A model generated the notes under the pieces. It was not told the DNA's origin, searched no databases, and was given only the letters and a program-made list of their open reading frames with translations. 64,000 bases of DNA, from contig NZ_FJUR01000002.1 of NCBI RefSeq assembly GCF_900067135.1, forward strand, positions 733,501 through 797,500. Reading direction: 5' to 3'. How positions within the stretch are numbered: the first letter of the stretch is position 1; every line of letters starts with the position of its first letter. A program made the translations under genes and the position numbers. Of this stretch, positions 1 to 8,875 are shown piece after piece. This DNA is from Rhizobium sp. 9140 (lineage in GTDB: Bacteria > Pseudomonadota > Alphaproteobacteria > Rhizobiales > Rhizobiaceae).

Positions 1-749
1 TCGCCAACTCCTTCAAGCCTGCGGCCGAAGCCCTGGCCCATCCCGTCGCGCTTTTCTCCAAGGCATTCTCCCTAGAAAACTACCGGCGGCTGGATACGGT
101 CGGTGCCGGCTGGACCGTCTATGCCGGCAACTCGGTCATGATTGCGCTCGGAACCGTGGTTCTGACGGTGCTCGTCGCCGTTCCCGCCGGCTATGGCTTC
201 TCGAAGTTCCGCTTTCCCGGTCAGTCCGCGCTTTTCATCGTGGTGATGGCGACGATGATGATCCCGTTCCAGTCGATCCTCACACCGCTCTTCCTGATCC
301 TGAAAGTGCTGAAGCTTCAGAACAATCTGTTCGGCCTCGTGCTGATCTACGTGACCTTCCAGCTTCCCTTCTCGATCTTTATGATGCGCAATGCCTTCGA
401 TGCGGTGCCGCGCGCGTTGATCGAGGCGGCGCGGATCGACGGGGCTTCGCAGTGGACGATTCTCAGGCGGATTATGCTACCGATCGCCCTGCCCGGCGTC
501 GCGACGATCGCCATGTTCGCCTTCCTCAATGCCTGGAACGAGTTCCTCGCCGCGCTGATCTTCCTGTCGGACCAGAACAAGTTCACGCTGCCGATCATGC
601 TGGTCAACGTCTCCTCCGGCATCTACGGCATCATCGACTGGGGTGCGCTGCAGGCCGGCGTCACCGTCACCATGGTCCCCTGCATCATCCTGTTCCTCCT
701 CCTGCAACGCTATTACGTGCGCGGTCTCACCGCCGGCGCCGTGAAATGA
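1..749 (+). CDS. Carbohydrate ABC transporter permease (MalG/UgpE type), 5' end outside window
   Basis: Inner-membrane permease subunit of a CUT1-family sugar importer. The reading frame is open from base 3, so the start lies upstream; the first ATG at 138 is internal. About 248 residues are present with several hydrophobic segments. The cytoplasmic EAA loop that contacts the ATPase is clear (EAARIDGASQWTILRRI). The stop overlaps the start of the GH127 gene (ATGA at 746-749), and the ATPase gene follows at 2732, so all three form one operon. The neighbouring arabinofuranosidase suggests that the imported sugar is an L-arabinose-containing oligosaccharide; that is inference. Confidence 0.93.
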   Translation, partial: ANSFKPAAEALAHPVALFSKAFSLENYRRLDTVGAGWTVYAGNSVMIALGTVVLTVLVAVPAGYGFSKFRFPGQSALFIVVMATMMIPFQSILTPLFLILKVLKLQNNLFGLVLIYVTFQLPFSIFMMRNAFDAVPRALIEAARIDGASQWTILRRIMLPIALPGVATIAMFAFLNAWNEFLAALIFLSDQNKFTLPIMLVNVSSGIYGIIDWGALQAGVTVTMVPCIILFLLLQRYYVRGLTAGAVK

Positions 750-2722
750 GCATCGTGCATTCCCAGAAGGCTTCTCCCATGTCGTCCACGCCCGCCTCCC
801 CGCGCGTCCAGCCGTTGACCGCGCCCCACCGCTTCGTCCCCGTCGATCATGCCTCCGTGGATTTCACCGGCGGGTTCTGGGAAAGCTGGTCGGACACCGT
901 GCGCAACGTGACCATCCCCACCCAGCATATGCGGCTAGAGGAGGAAGGGTTTCTCGAGGTCCTCGACTTCGACAAGCCACCGTCGCCGCTGGTGCGCCGT
1001 ATCCAGCCGAGCGGGCTGTCGATGCAGCATTTCTTCGACAGCGATTTCGGCAAATGGATCGAGGCCGCAAGCTACACGCTGAAAGCACATCCGAATGCCG
1101 AGATCGAGGCGAAGATAGACGCGATCGTCGAGAAGCTCGAACGGGGGCAGATGACCGACGGCTACCTCAACAGCTGGTTCATCCGCCGCGAGCCGGAGAA
1201 ACGCTGGACGAACCTGCGCGATCTCCACGAGATGTATTCGATGGGGCATCTGCTCGAGGGCGCCGTCGCCTATTTCGAAGCGACGGGAAAACGGCGCTTC
1301 CTCGACGTGATGATCCGCGCCGTCGACCACATCATCGACACGTTCGGCCCGGAGCCGGGCAAGCTGCGCGGCTATGATGCCCATGAGGAAATCGAACTGG
1401 CGCTGGTCAAGCTCTACCGCGTGACGCGCGATCCGCGGCATCTGGCCCTTGCGACCTACTTCGTCGACGAGCGCGGCCGGATGCCCTCCTATTACGATGA
1501 GGAAGCCCGCCGTCGCGGCGAGAACCCGGAGGATTATGTCTACCAGACCTATGCCTACAGCCAGGCACACATGCCAGTGCGCGAGCAGACACAGGTGGTC
1601 GGCCATGCGGTGCGCGCCATGTATCTCTTCTCCGCCATGGTCGATCTCGCGCATGAAAATGACGATCCGACCCTGAAGGCAGCCTGCGAGCGGCTGTTCG
1701 ACAACCTCACCGGCCGCCAGCTCTACGTCACGGGCGGGCTCGGTCCGTCGGCGTCCAACGAAGGTTTCACGCGGGAATACGATCTGCCCAACGCGACGGC
1801 CTACGCCGAAACCTGTGCTGCCGTTGCGCTCGGGTTCTGGAGCCACCGCATGGCGCAGCTCGATCTGGATGCAAAATATACCGACAAGCTGGAAACCGTG
1901 CTCTTCAACGGCGCGCTCTCCGGTATCTCGCGCGACGGCGAGCATTATTTCTACGAGAACGTGCTGGAGAGCCATGGCCAGAACCGCCGCTGGAAATGGC
2001 ATTACTGCCCCTGCTGCCCGACCAACATCGCCCGCCTCATCACCTCACTCGGTCAGTACGTCTATTCCGCGACGGATGCGGATCTGGCGGTACATCTCTA
2101 TGGCGCCAACACGGCGAAGGTCGCGCTTGGGCAGACCATCGTCCGGCTCACGCAGGAAACGCGCTATCCCTGGGACGGCGATATCCGGCTCGCGCTCGGG
2201 CTCGATACGCCCTCATCCTTCACGCTGCATCTGCGCATCCCCGGCTGGTGCCGGGCGGCACGGTTGACGGTCAATGGCGAGGCCGTCGATGTGAGGGCAT
2301 CCGTCACAAAAGGCTATGTCGCGATCCAGCGCGCCTGGGCCGATGGCGACGAGGTACGGCTGTCCCTCGACATGCCGATAGACCGGCTCTACGCCCATCC
2401 CGCGGTGGGCGAGGATGCCGGCCGGGTGGCGCTGAAGCGCGGTCCCGTGGTCTATTGCGTCGAGGAAACCGATATCGGCACCGAGCCGCAACGGTTGCGG
2501 CTGCCCGCCGATGCCAAGCTCGACGTCGCCTATGATCCGGACCTGCTGGGCGGCGCCACCGTGCTGACGGGCGAGGCACTGGAGGCTGAGGCGAGCGATT
2601 GGGACGGGCTCTACCGCACGGTCCCGCCGGCACTCAAACCCCGCGCGTTCAAGGCGATCCCCTACCATCTCTGGGCAAACCGCGACCCGGGCGCCATGCT
2701 CGTCTGGCTGAACGAGAAGTAG
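746..2722 (+). CDS. GH127 family beta-L-arabinofuranosidase
   Basis: Glycoside hydrolase of family GH127 (DUF1680), 658 residues, that releases beta-L-arabinofuranose from oligosaccharides. Residues matching the Bifidobacterium HypBA1 active site are visible: Glu339 (acid/base, in SNEGF), Glu355 and Cys357 (AETCA), and the HYCPCCPTN motif with Cys423 and Cys424, one of which is the cysteine nucleophile while the others bind zinc. The Glu339 to Glu355 spacing of 16 equals that in HypBA1. I chose the ATG at 746 because it overlaps the permease stop as ATGA; the frame is open further upstream but inside the permease gene. There is no signal peptide, so it likely acts on imported sugar in the cytoplasm. 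Confidence 0.93.
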   Translation: MSIVHSQKASPMSSTPASPRVQPLTAPHRFVPVDHASVDFTGGFWESWSDTVRNVTIPTQHMRLEEEGFLEVLDFDKPPSPLVRRIQPSGLSMQHFFDSDFGKWIEAASYTLKAHPNAEIEAKIDAIVEKLERGQMTDGYLNSWFIRREPEKRWTNLRDLHEMYSMGHLLEGAVAYFEATGKRRFLDVMIRAVDHIIDTFGPEPGKLRGYDAHEEIELALVKLYRVTRDPRHLALATYFVDERGRMPSYYDEEARRRGENPEDYVYQTYAYSQAHMPVREQTQVVGHAVRAMYLFSAMVDLAHENDDPTLKAACERLFDNLTGRQLYVTGGLGPSASNEGFTREYDLPNATAYAETCAAVALGFWSHRMAQLDLDAKYTDKLETVLFNGALSGISRDGEHYFYENVLESHGQNRRWKWHYCPCCPTNIARLITSLGQYVYSATDADLAVHLYGANTAKVALGQTIVRLTQETRYPWDGDIRLALGLDTPSSFTLHLRIPGWCRAARLTVNGEAVDVRASVTKGYVAIQRAWADGDEVRLSLDMPIDRLYAHPAVGEDAGRVALKRGPVVYCVEETDIGTEPQRLRLPADAKLDVAYDPDLLGGATVLTGEALEAEASDWDGLYRTVPPALKPRAFKAIPYHLWANRDPGAMLVWLNEK

Positions 2723-2731
2723 GAGACAAAA

Positions 2732-3835
2732 ATGGCTCGGCTCGAACTGCGAAACGTCGTCAAATCCTATGGCATCTACGAAGCCGTACGCGGCATCGAT
2801 CTGGAAATCGAGGACAAGGAGTTCGTCGTCTTCGTCGGCCCGTCCGGCTGCGGCAAATCGACGACGCTCCGGATGATCGCCGGTCTCGAACACATCACCG
2901 GCGGCGATATCGTCATCGGCGATCAGGTGGTCAACCGCTTAGGCCCGGGCAAACGCGACATCGCCATGGTGTTCCAGAACTATGCGCTCTACCCGCACAT
3001 GTCCGTGCGCGAGAACATCGCCTTCTGCCTCGAACAGCAGCGCCTGCCGAAAAGCGAGATCGAGAGCCGCATCCAGACGGCCGCGCGCACGCTTCACATC
3101 GAAGAGCTTCTGGACCGCCGACCCGGCCAACTCTCCGGCGGGCAGCGACAGCGTGTCGCCATGGGCCGGGCGATCGTGCGCAATCCCAAGGTGTTTCTGC
3201 TCGACGAGCCGCTGTCGAACCTCGACGCCAAGTTGCGCGTGCAGATGCGAACCGAAATCAAGCGCTTACATCAAGTCTTGCCGACCACCACGGTCTATGT
3301 CACGCATGATCAGATCGAGGCGATGACCATGGCGGATCGCGTCGTCGTCATGAATGGCGGATTGATCGAGCAATGCGGCCCGCCGCAGCGTCTCTACCAT
3401 CACCCGGCCACGCGCTTCGTCGCCGGCTTTATCGGCTCGCCCGCCATGAACTTTCTAGAGGCTCAACTTCTCGACGTCGCGGGGCAACGCGTCGTTCGCC
3501 TCGAAGACGGCACGGATTTGCCTGTGCCGTTGGAACGCGCCGCCCTTTACGCGTCCAGCATAGGCCGCCCGGTCACCTTCGGCATCCGCCCGGAAGCTGT
3601 GAGCGCCGCACAGCAGCGCCCAGGCTACGCGCCGTTGACCGCCCGGATCGACCTCGTGGAACCGCTCGGACCCTCGACCATGATCTATTTCGACGTGGGA
3701 ACAACCACCCTCTGCGCCAGCATCGACCCGGAAGCCGGCGCCAAGGCGGGAGAGGACATCGTTCTTTCCATCAACATGAACCAGATGCATCTGTTCGATG
3801 CGGAAACGGGCGTGTCTCTGACTCCCATTCCGTAA
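2732..3835 (+). CDS. Sugar ABC transporter ATP-binding protein (UgpC/MsmK type)
   Basis: ATPase subunit, 367 residues, energising the CUT1 sugar importer whose permease ends at 749. It shows Walker [10 protein letters not shown] (residues 36-44), signature LSGGQ (134-138) and Walker B VFLLDEP (154-160), followed by a C-terminal TOBE-like regulatory domain of about 130 residues typical of MalK/UgpC proteins. It starts 9 bases after the GH127 stop with a good ribosome site (AGGAGA) just upstream. This family often serves several sugar importers, so its substrate cannot be read from its own sequence. Confidence 0.95.
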   Translation: MARLELRNVVKSYGIYEAVRGIDLEIEDKEFVVFVGPSGCGKSTTLRMIAGLEHITGGDIVIGDQVVNRLGPGKRDIAMVFQNYALYPHMSVRENIAFCLEQQRLPKSEIESRIQTAARTLHIEELLDRRPGQLSGGQRQRVAMGRAIVRNPKVFLLDEPLSNLDAKLRVQMRTEIKRLHQVLPTTTVYVTHDQIEAMTMADRVVVMNGGLIEQCGPPQRLYHHPATRFVAGFIGSPAMNFLEAQLLDVAGQRVVRLEDGTDLPVPLERAALYASSIGRPVTFGIRPEAVSAAQQRPGYAPLTARIDLVEPLGPSTMIYFDVGTTTLCASIDPEAGAKAGEDIVLSINMNQMHLFDAETGVSLTPIP

Positions 3836-4022
3836 GGCGTGCTCCTTTTCTGCAACGGAGCGCAAAGGCACAGTCTCAATCTCGCGAAAGCCTTCGTGGG
3901 CGTTCGCCAGATCAAAGGTTTTACGCCGCGGCCATCTGCATCGTCTCCCCCTTCCCGAACATGCGTTCCAGATCAAGAAAGCAGATCATTCCGTCCGGCT
4001 GGGCGATGATACTGTGCTGTTG

Positions 4023-4565
4023 ATGTCCCGAAAGTCGGCATCGGCAAAGGGTTCACACATTAGGAAAATCGAGGATGTGTTGGAGACAGACTTGGTAAAC
4101 GTTTACGCAGACGGTTCCTTCCGCCAGACGTCTTCGACAGGTGGGTGGGCGTTCGTGGTTTTCCAGAACGGACAGGAGATCCATCGGGCGCACGGGTTTG
4201 CGACCGGGATGTCGAACAACAGCTTCGAGCTTATGGCGGTTTTGAAAGCAACGGCGTGGATCGCGACCGAACGTGCCAGCACTTCCGCTACCATCTGGAC
4301 GGACTCGCGCCAGACGGTGAAAGGGTGTCAGATCTCCAGGGCTATCTGGAGAAACAACGGTTGGCGTCGTATCGAGGCAAATCCCAAGAAGCGAAAGCGT
4401 GTCATACAGGACGCCGCGTTATGGAAGGAGCTTGACCATCAGCTCACCGCCAATCCCCACATTCGCATTGCATGGTGTCGCGGACACGATGACATTCCAG
4501 GCAATGAACTGGCCGATGCAATGGCGCGGACAGCGGCAATGGAAACGCATGTGACCATCGGCTAG
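4023..4565 (+). CDS. Ribonuclease HI-like protein
   Basis: RNase H fold protein of about 180 residues, expected to cut RNA in RNA-DNA hybrids. The DEDD carboxylates are visible: Asp30 (VYADGS), Glu69 (FELMAVLKA), Asp94 (WTDSRQ) and Asp165 (GNELADAMA), with the flexible-loop His155 (RGHDDIPGN). Numbering assumes the ATG at 4023; GTG at 4014, CTG and TTG lie directly before it in frame and there is no convincing ribosome site, so the start is uncertain. It differs from a short housekeeping RnhA by an N-terminal extension of about 25 residues, and probably is an accessory copy. Neighbouring genes are unrelated. Confidence 0.85.
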   Translation: MSRKSASAKGSHIRKIEDVLETDLVNVYADGSFRQTSSTGGWAFVVFQNGQEIHRAHGFATGMSNNSFELMAVLKATAWIATERASTSATIWTDSRQTVKGCQISRAIWRNNGWRRIEANPKKRKRVIQDAALWKELDHQLTANPHIRIAWCRGHDDIPGNELADAMARTAAMETHVTIG

Positions 4566-4568
4566 ATG

Positions 4569-4895
4569 TCACATCGTTTTTTCTGCGCCGAAGGTTTTTG
4601 CGTCCGGAGCACTCGGCAAAGACCCAGCGCATGCGTGAAGCGCCGCGACGACAGCCCGTAGATATTCTCCACGCCTGCCATCTCCCGCCCGTCCTGCTTC
4701 GCTCGACAGCTCGCCCCGTATCCTGTCGATAAAGCCCAGATGATCGAACGCATCCGACCGCACGTTCACCTCGACCTCTTCGACGTAATGCGACACCAGC
4801 AGACCCAGATCGAGGTTCCTGTCCGCCTGGCACATCAACGCCATCTGCTGGGCGAGTTTGACCATCTGCACGTATGGCCCGAGCGCAGTGCTCAT
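4569..4895 (-). CDS. Hypothetical protein, 108 residues
   Basis: I do not recognise the family. The predicted protein is soluble, with an N-terminal half likely to be helical and an alanine-rich C-terminal half. Support for a real gene is a clean ribosome site (GAGGAGA, about 5 bases before the ATG at 4895). Its stop lies 4 bases from the end of the convergent RNase H gene. No signal peptide, metal motif or membrane segment is seen. Confidence 0.5.
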   Translation of the reverse strand: MSTALGPYVQMVKLAQQMALMCQADRNLDLGLLVSHYVEEVEVNVRSDAFDHLGFIDRIRGELSSEAGRAGDGRRGEYLRAVVAALHACAGSLPSAPDAKTFGAEKTM

Positions 4896-5131
4896 GACAT
4901 TCTCCTCTGTGGCTGGCTGTCCCGATCGCTGATGGGTGGCAGAAAGGACGTCGAACTGCCCTGAAGATGGGGATGCGGGATCGCGAAGCTATCTTTGCCC
5001 GAGATAAATTTTCCGTCAGAAGCCCCGTATACAGCCAAGGCTGTCCGCAAGATAGACGCCCGTGACAGGGAGCAAGAGGGTAAAACGCTCCCTGCGTTGA
5101 CTTGGCCGGATCTGAGGCCCATCTCACCGCC

Positions 5132-5761
5132 ATGTCGAAGCGCGAGAAAGATGACGTCGAACTCTTGCGGATCTGGACGTTGCCGTCAGCGGCGACGCTC
5201 GGCTCATCGGTGCGCGCGAAAGGCATTCTCCTGGAAATGCGCGCGCGACTGCCGGCATCAACGAAGAAGCTGCTTGTTCTGGAGTCGGGGGAGCTTGTTC
5301 TTGCGATGCCCGCCAGGGCGAAGGCCGAATTCAGCGCCGCCGCCAGCATTGTCTCTGCAGCGATGAAAGATATCGAACGCCTCCCGGTGATCCCGCGCGA
5401 GATCCAGGACATCCTGACGATCAAGCCAGGCGAGAGACATCGCTGGCTCGCGGACGGGCGGCTTCCGAGTGCCGGAACAAGAACAGTCCGACTGGCAGGC
5501 CGCGCCAAGAAGATCACCTTTCATGTTTTCGATCCCCGGATCGTCGAAGACCTCCTCAATAGCGGCAGGGTCGATGCGTGGCGAGAAGATGACCTGGCCG
5601 CTGCCGCCGAGAACCGTCGGCGGGCGGCTTACAAAGCCAAGCTCACCCGTTCGTTGAGGAAGGGTCGGAGTGTGGTGGCGTCACCACCAGCGGGTCCGGA
5701 TGAGGCGGCTGCAAAACTGGACGATTGGGAAGCGTTCGGCCGCGACGGACTTTTGCGTTGA
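5132..5761 (+). CDS. Conserved-looking hypothetical protein, about 209 residues
   Basis: Unrecognised soluble protein. The N-terminal half (from MSKREKDDVELLRIW) is helical and charged. The middle holds a DILTIKPGERHRWLADGRLP segment and an ITFHVFDPRIVEDLL stretch, and the C-terminal 60 residues are rich in Arg, Lys and Ala, which hints at nucleic acid binding. ATG 5132 is preferred over 5102 because the intervening residues look non-coding, but neither has a strong ribosome site. From memory, similar proteins occur on Rhizobiaceae plasmids without known function. It stands alone between the RNase H region and the MalT-like regulator. Confidence 0.6.
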   Translation: MSKREKDDVELLRIWTLPSAATLGSSVRAKGILLEMRARLPASTKKLLVLESGELVLAMPARAKAEFSAAASIVSAAMKDIERLPVIPREIQDILTIKPGERHRWLADGRLPSAGTRTVRLAGRAKKITFHVFDPRIVEDLLNSGRVDAWREDDLAAAAENRRRAAYKAKLTRSLRKGRSVVASPPAGPDEAAAKLDDWEAFGRDGLLR

Positions 5762-6070
5762 CCCACCGTTCTCAGGGTCGGGGAAGATCGACATGTGGAT
5801 GATCCGATAATGGCGTCGAAACCAGCCGCCTTTCCATCAGGCCCCGCCGCAAGGCTGCCCGTCGATCTCGGCAAAATAGGCCACCAATGCGGCTTTTTCA
5901 GCCAAGCCCACGTCTCTTCAAGCTTTAGGCAGCGCTTCGGCTTGAGCCCACGAATGTACGGCTGATGAGAGCACCGGAGGCTGAAGCCGTCCGGGTTTCC
6001 AAACAGGCTCCGAGGCCATAAGATCGCTCTATTCGCCCCTGTTGCGAGCCGTCCTTTATGCCTGGGAAAA
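5762..6070. other. Intergenic region upstream of the MalT-like regulator
   Basis: No gene, tRNA or convincing hairpin is visible in these 309 bases. Both strands have short open frames but none resembles a protein that I know. It presumably carries the promoter of the regulator gene starting at 6071. Confidence 0.5.
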
Positions 6071-8755
6071 ATGCCGAAAGCCGTGCTGCCCACATCGTCG
6101 CTTCGCCGGCAAGCCCGCTTTCGACCGCCGTCGATTGCGGGCAAAGTCGCACGCCCCCGGCTTCTCGATCTCCTGTCGCTGCCCCGGCAACGGCGGCTGA
6201 CGATCCTTGTCGCACCGGCCGGCTACGGCAAGACATCGCTCGCCGCGCAATGGTATCACGGACTTCTATCGCAGGGCCTCACGGCCGCGTGGGTATCGCT
6301 CGGGCCGGATGACAGTGACCAGAGCCGGTATTTGCTGGCGATGATCGAGGCCTTGGGCCAGACCCTCGACCATCCGGCAAAGCCGGTCGATGCCGGCTCC
6401 GTGTCCGTCGCCACGCTCCTGTCCGTGCTCGTCACACGTCTGCAACGCGTTCAACCGGAGGCGACGCTGTTTCTGGACGATTATCATGCTTCCCAGACCG
6501 ATGGCACGGAGGCGCTCGTCGCACGGCTGCTGTCGCATGACGATCTCGGACATATCCGGTTCGTGCTCGTCTCCCGCAGCGCGCCACGATTTCCGACATC
6601 CGCCCTTCGCCTTGCCGGGGAGGTCAAGCAGATCGGGCTTGCCGATCTCGGATTTTCCGACGACGAGGTGCAGGCCTTCTTTGGCGGCGATGGCGCCGCG
6701 CTGAGCGGCCCGCAGCTGAAAAGCCTGAACGAACGTGCCGAGGGCTGGGCGGTCGCGTTGCAGATGATGCGGATTCTGCTGGAGGAGTCCGGCGCCGACA
6801 GTCCGGCCATTCTCTCCGCGTTCAAAGATCGCAGCGGCGACATGGGACAATATCTGTCGGAGCAGGTCTTCTCGGGCCTCTCGGCTCCCCTGCAGAGGCT
6901 GCTTGTCGAAACGTCGTCCCTGCCGGCCATCAGCCGCGGGCTTGTGTCCGCGCTTTGCGACCAAACGGTCGTCGGAGCCTTCGCCTCCTTGCGCGAACAG
7001 GCTCTGCCCATTGCGGTGCTCGATGACGAGGGACAATGGCTGCGCCTGCATCCCGTTCTCACAGGGTTCCTGAAGGATGAGGCCGTTCGTCTCGGCATCG
7101 ACAGCGGCGCGATCCTTGCCCGTGCCGCGCGCTGGTTTGCCGGGGAAGGCGATCTCGAGGCGGCGGTCGAGCATGCCTTTGCCGCCGGCGCGCCGGAGCT
7201 TGCGGCCGAGATCATCGAGGCGGCCGGAGGCTGGCGGCGGGTGTACACGACGAACCGAGGCGGTGCTGCCCTGTTCCGCAAGCTCTCGGACGAGGCGGCA
7301 AAGATCGATCTCTCGGCCTACCCTCTCACCACGCTCGGCCTTGCCGTCGTCAGCGCCAAGACGGCGCAGCTCGATGCGGCGGATTATTACCTTGAGATCG
7401 CGTCCCGTGGAGCAGACACCATGGACGAAAGGCTGGCGAGTGCGCTTCGGGTCGTGCGGGTTCTCGTGTCGCTCTACACCGACCGCTGGGTCAGCAGCGC
7501 GGATCTTGGAGAACTGGAGCGCGAACTTGGCGGTCACTCCGGCCGAGAGCTCGTGCATCGCGCGCTCTCGCTTAACATGCTCTCCTATAATTTCCTGATC
7601 CGCACCGATCTCGATCGCGCTTTGCATTACGGCAATCTCGCCATGCAGGCGTTCCGGGATGGCGGTGCGGATTTCGGAGCGTTGCACCTCTATACCCATA
7701 TCGGCCAGGCATCGTTCTTCAGCGGCGACATGACCTCGGCGCAGGAAGCCTATGACCGCCTGATTGCCGAGGTCGCGGCCCATATCGGTCGTGGCAGCGA
7801 TTTCGATGCCGTCGGCCATGTGCTGAAATGCGAGGTCCTGTCGATGCGGGGGGACATCGTGGAGGCCGGACGGGCACTTGCCTGGGCGCTACCGCATGTC
7901 GAACGGCATGACACGTGGCTCGATCCGTTGGCCGCCGGCCTGCTGGCGCAGCAGCGCGTTCTCATCCTTTCGGGCGACACAATCGGTGCGCACGCGGCCA
8001 TGGACCGGGCGCGGTCAACGGCAAGACGGCGTGGCTTCGACCGGCTGGTCCGGATGATCGATGGAGAGCGTGTCGCGCTGCTGATCGCGTCGGGCGATCT
8101 CGCGGAAGCCGCGCGTTATGCCGAGGCAAGCGGGTTCGGCGAGAAGGCGGCGCGGGCGGACCAGCCGAACGACCTGTCGCTGCGGCTGCGGGGAACGGTG
8201 CCGGCCCTTCTGTGGGTGCGGATGCATCTAGCGCAAGGGCGCCTCGACGTGGCGCGCGATCTGCTCTTGCGGCTGGAAACGAGCCAGGCCCGCAAGCCGC
8301 ATGTTCTGCGCCAGATCGAACTGCGTCTTCTCGGTATCCGGCTGGCGATGGCCGCCGGCGACAGCACGACCGCCGCCAGCCGACTTTCGGATCTCGTGCT
8401 CGGCCTGCCCGTCATGGACTATCGCGCCATGCTCCTGTCGGAAGGGCCTGCCTTTGTTACTGACATCCTTGCGCTCGCCCGCGCGGCACCGGTGCCGGGC
8501 GTCGTCCTGCAGCGTCTGTTGCAGGCGGCGGGATCGCCGTCTCCGGTCGTCACGAAGACCGGCGGCCTGACGGAACGCGAACAGGCCGTGATGCAGCTTC
8601 TGAGCGCCGGCCTGGGGAACAAGGATATTGGCCGGCGACTGTCCCTCAGCGACAACACGGTCAAGTTCCATCTTCGGAATATCTTTGCAAAGTTTGGCGT
8701 GACGACCCGCACGGGCGCGGTGGCGGCAGCACGCACAGCCGGCCTGCTTCCCTGA
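6071..8755 (+). CDS. LuxR-family transcriptional regulator of the MalT/LAL type
   Basis: Large STAND-ATPase regulator, 894 residues, the usual size for MalT-like activators. The N-terminal P-loop domain has Walker A APAGYGKTS (48-56) and Walker B TLFLDDYHA (132-140). The long middle is helical, TPR-like, and likely binds the signal. The C-terminal 65 residues are a LuxR helix-turn-helix (LTEREQAVMQLL, then NTVKFHLRNIFAKF). It lies 120 bases upstream of the co-directed hyuB-hyuA-ABC operon and is its likely activator, by position. Expected activation is by ATP plus an inducer, perhaps the transported substrate. Confidence 0.9.
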   Translation: MPKAVLPTSSLRRQARFRPPSIAGKVARPRLLDLLSLPRQRRLTILVAPAGYGKTSLAAQWYHGLLSQGLTAAWVSLGPDDSDQSRYLLAMIEALGQTLDHPAKPVDAGSVSVATLLSVLVTRLQRVQPEATLFLDDYHASQTDGTEALVARLLSHDDLGHIRFVLVSRSAPRFPTSALRLAGEVKQIGLADLGFSDDEVQAFFGGDGAALSGPQLKSLNERAEGWAVALQMMRILLEESGADSPAILSAFKDRSGDMGQYLSEQVFSGLSAPLQRLLVETSSLPAISRGLVSALCDQTVVGAFASLREQALPIAVLDDEGQWLRLHPVLTGFLKDEAVRLGIDSGAILARAARWFAGEGDLEAAVEHAFAAGAPELAAEIIEAAGGWRRVYTTNRGGAALFRKLSDEAAKIDLSAYPLTTLGLAVVSAKTAQLDAADYYLEIASRGADTMDERLASALRVVRVLVSLYTDRWVSSADLGELERELGGHSGRELVHRALSLNMLSYNFLIRTDLDRALHYGNLAMQAFRDGGADFGALHLYTHIGQASFFSGDMTSAQEAYDRLIAEVAAHIGRGSDFDAVGHVLKCEVLSMRGDIVEAGRALAWALPHVERHDTWLDPLAAGLLAQQRVLILSGDTIGAHAAMDRARSTARRRGFDRLVRMIDGERVALLIASGDLAEAARYAEASGFGEKAARADQPNDLSLRLRGTVPALLWVRMHLAQGRLDVARDLLLRLETSQARKPHVLRQIELRLLGIRLAMAAGDSTTAASRLSDLVLGLPVMDYRAMLLSEGPAFVTDILALARAAPVPGVVLQRLLQAAGSPSPVVTKTGGLTEREQAVMQLLSAGLGNKDIGRRLSLSDNTVKFHLRNIFAKFGVTTRTGAVAAARTAGLLP

Positions 8756-8875
8756 TGTCCTGACCTTTGACCACCCGTTCGGGCGGGTATTGCTGCCCGC
8801 ATCCCACCCGTCTGGCTGGCTATGCCGCGTTCCCATCCCCTCCTAGGCTGTGCTTCACGAACCAAGGGGGTCCAC

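Noticed and set aside
452..745. N-terminal extension of the GH127 protein
   Set aside because: It lies inside the permease gene in another frame and has low-complexity shadow sequence; the ATGA start at 746 is better.
8771..8786. Hairpin between the MalT-like gene and hyuB as a terminator
   Set aside because: Only a 5-bp stem and no T-run.
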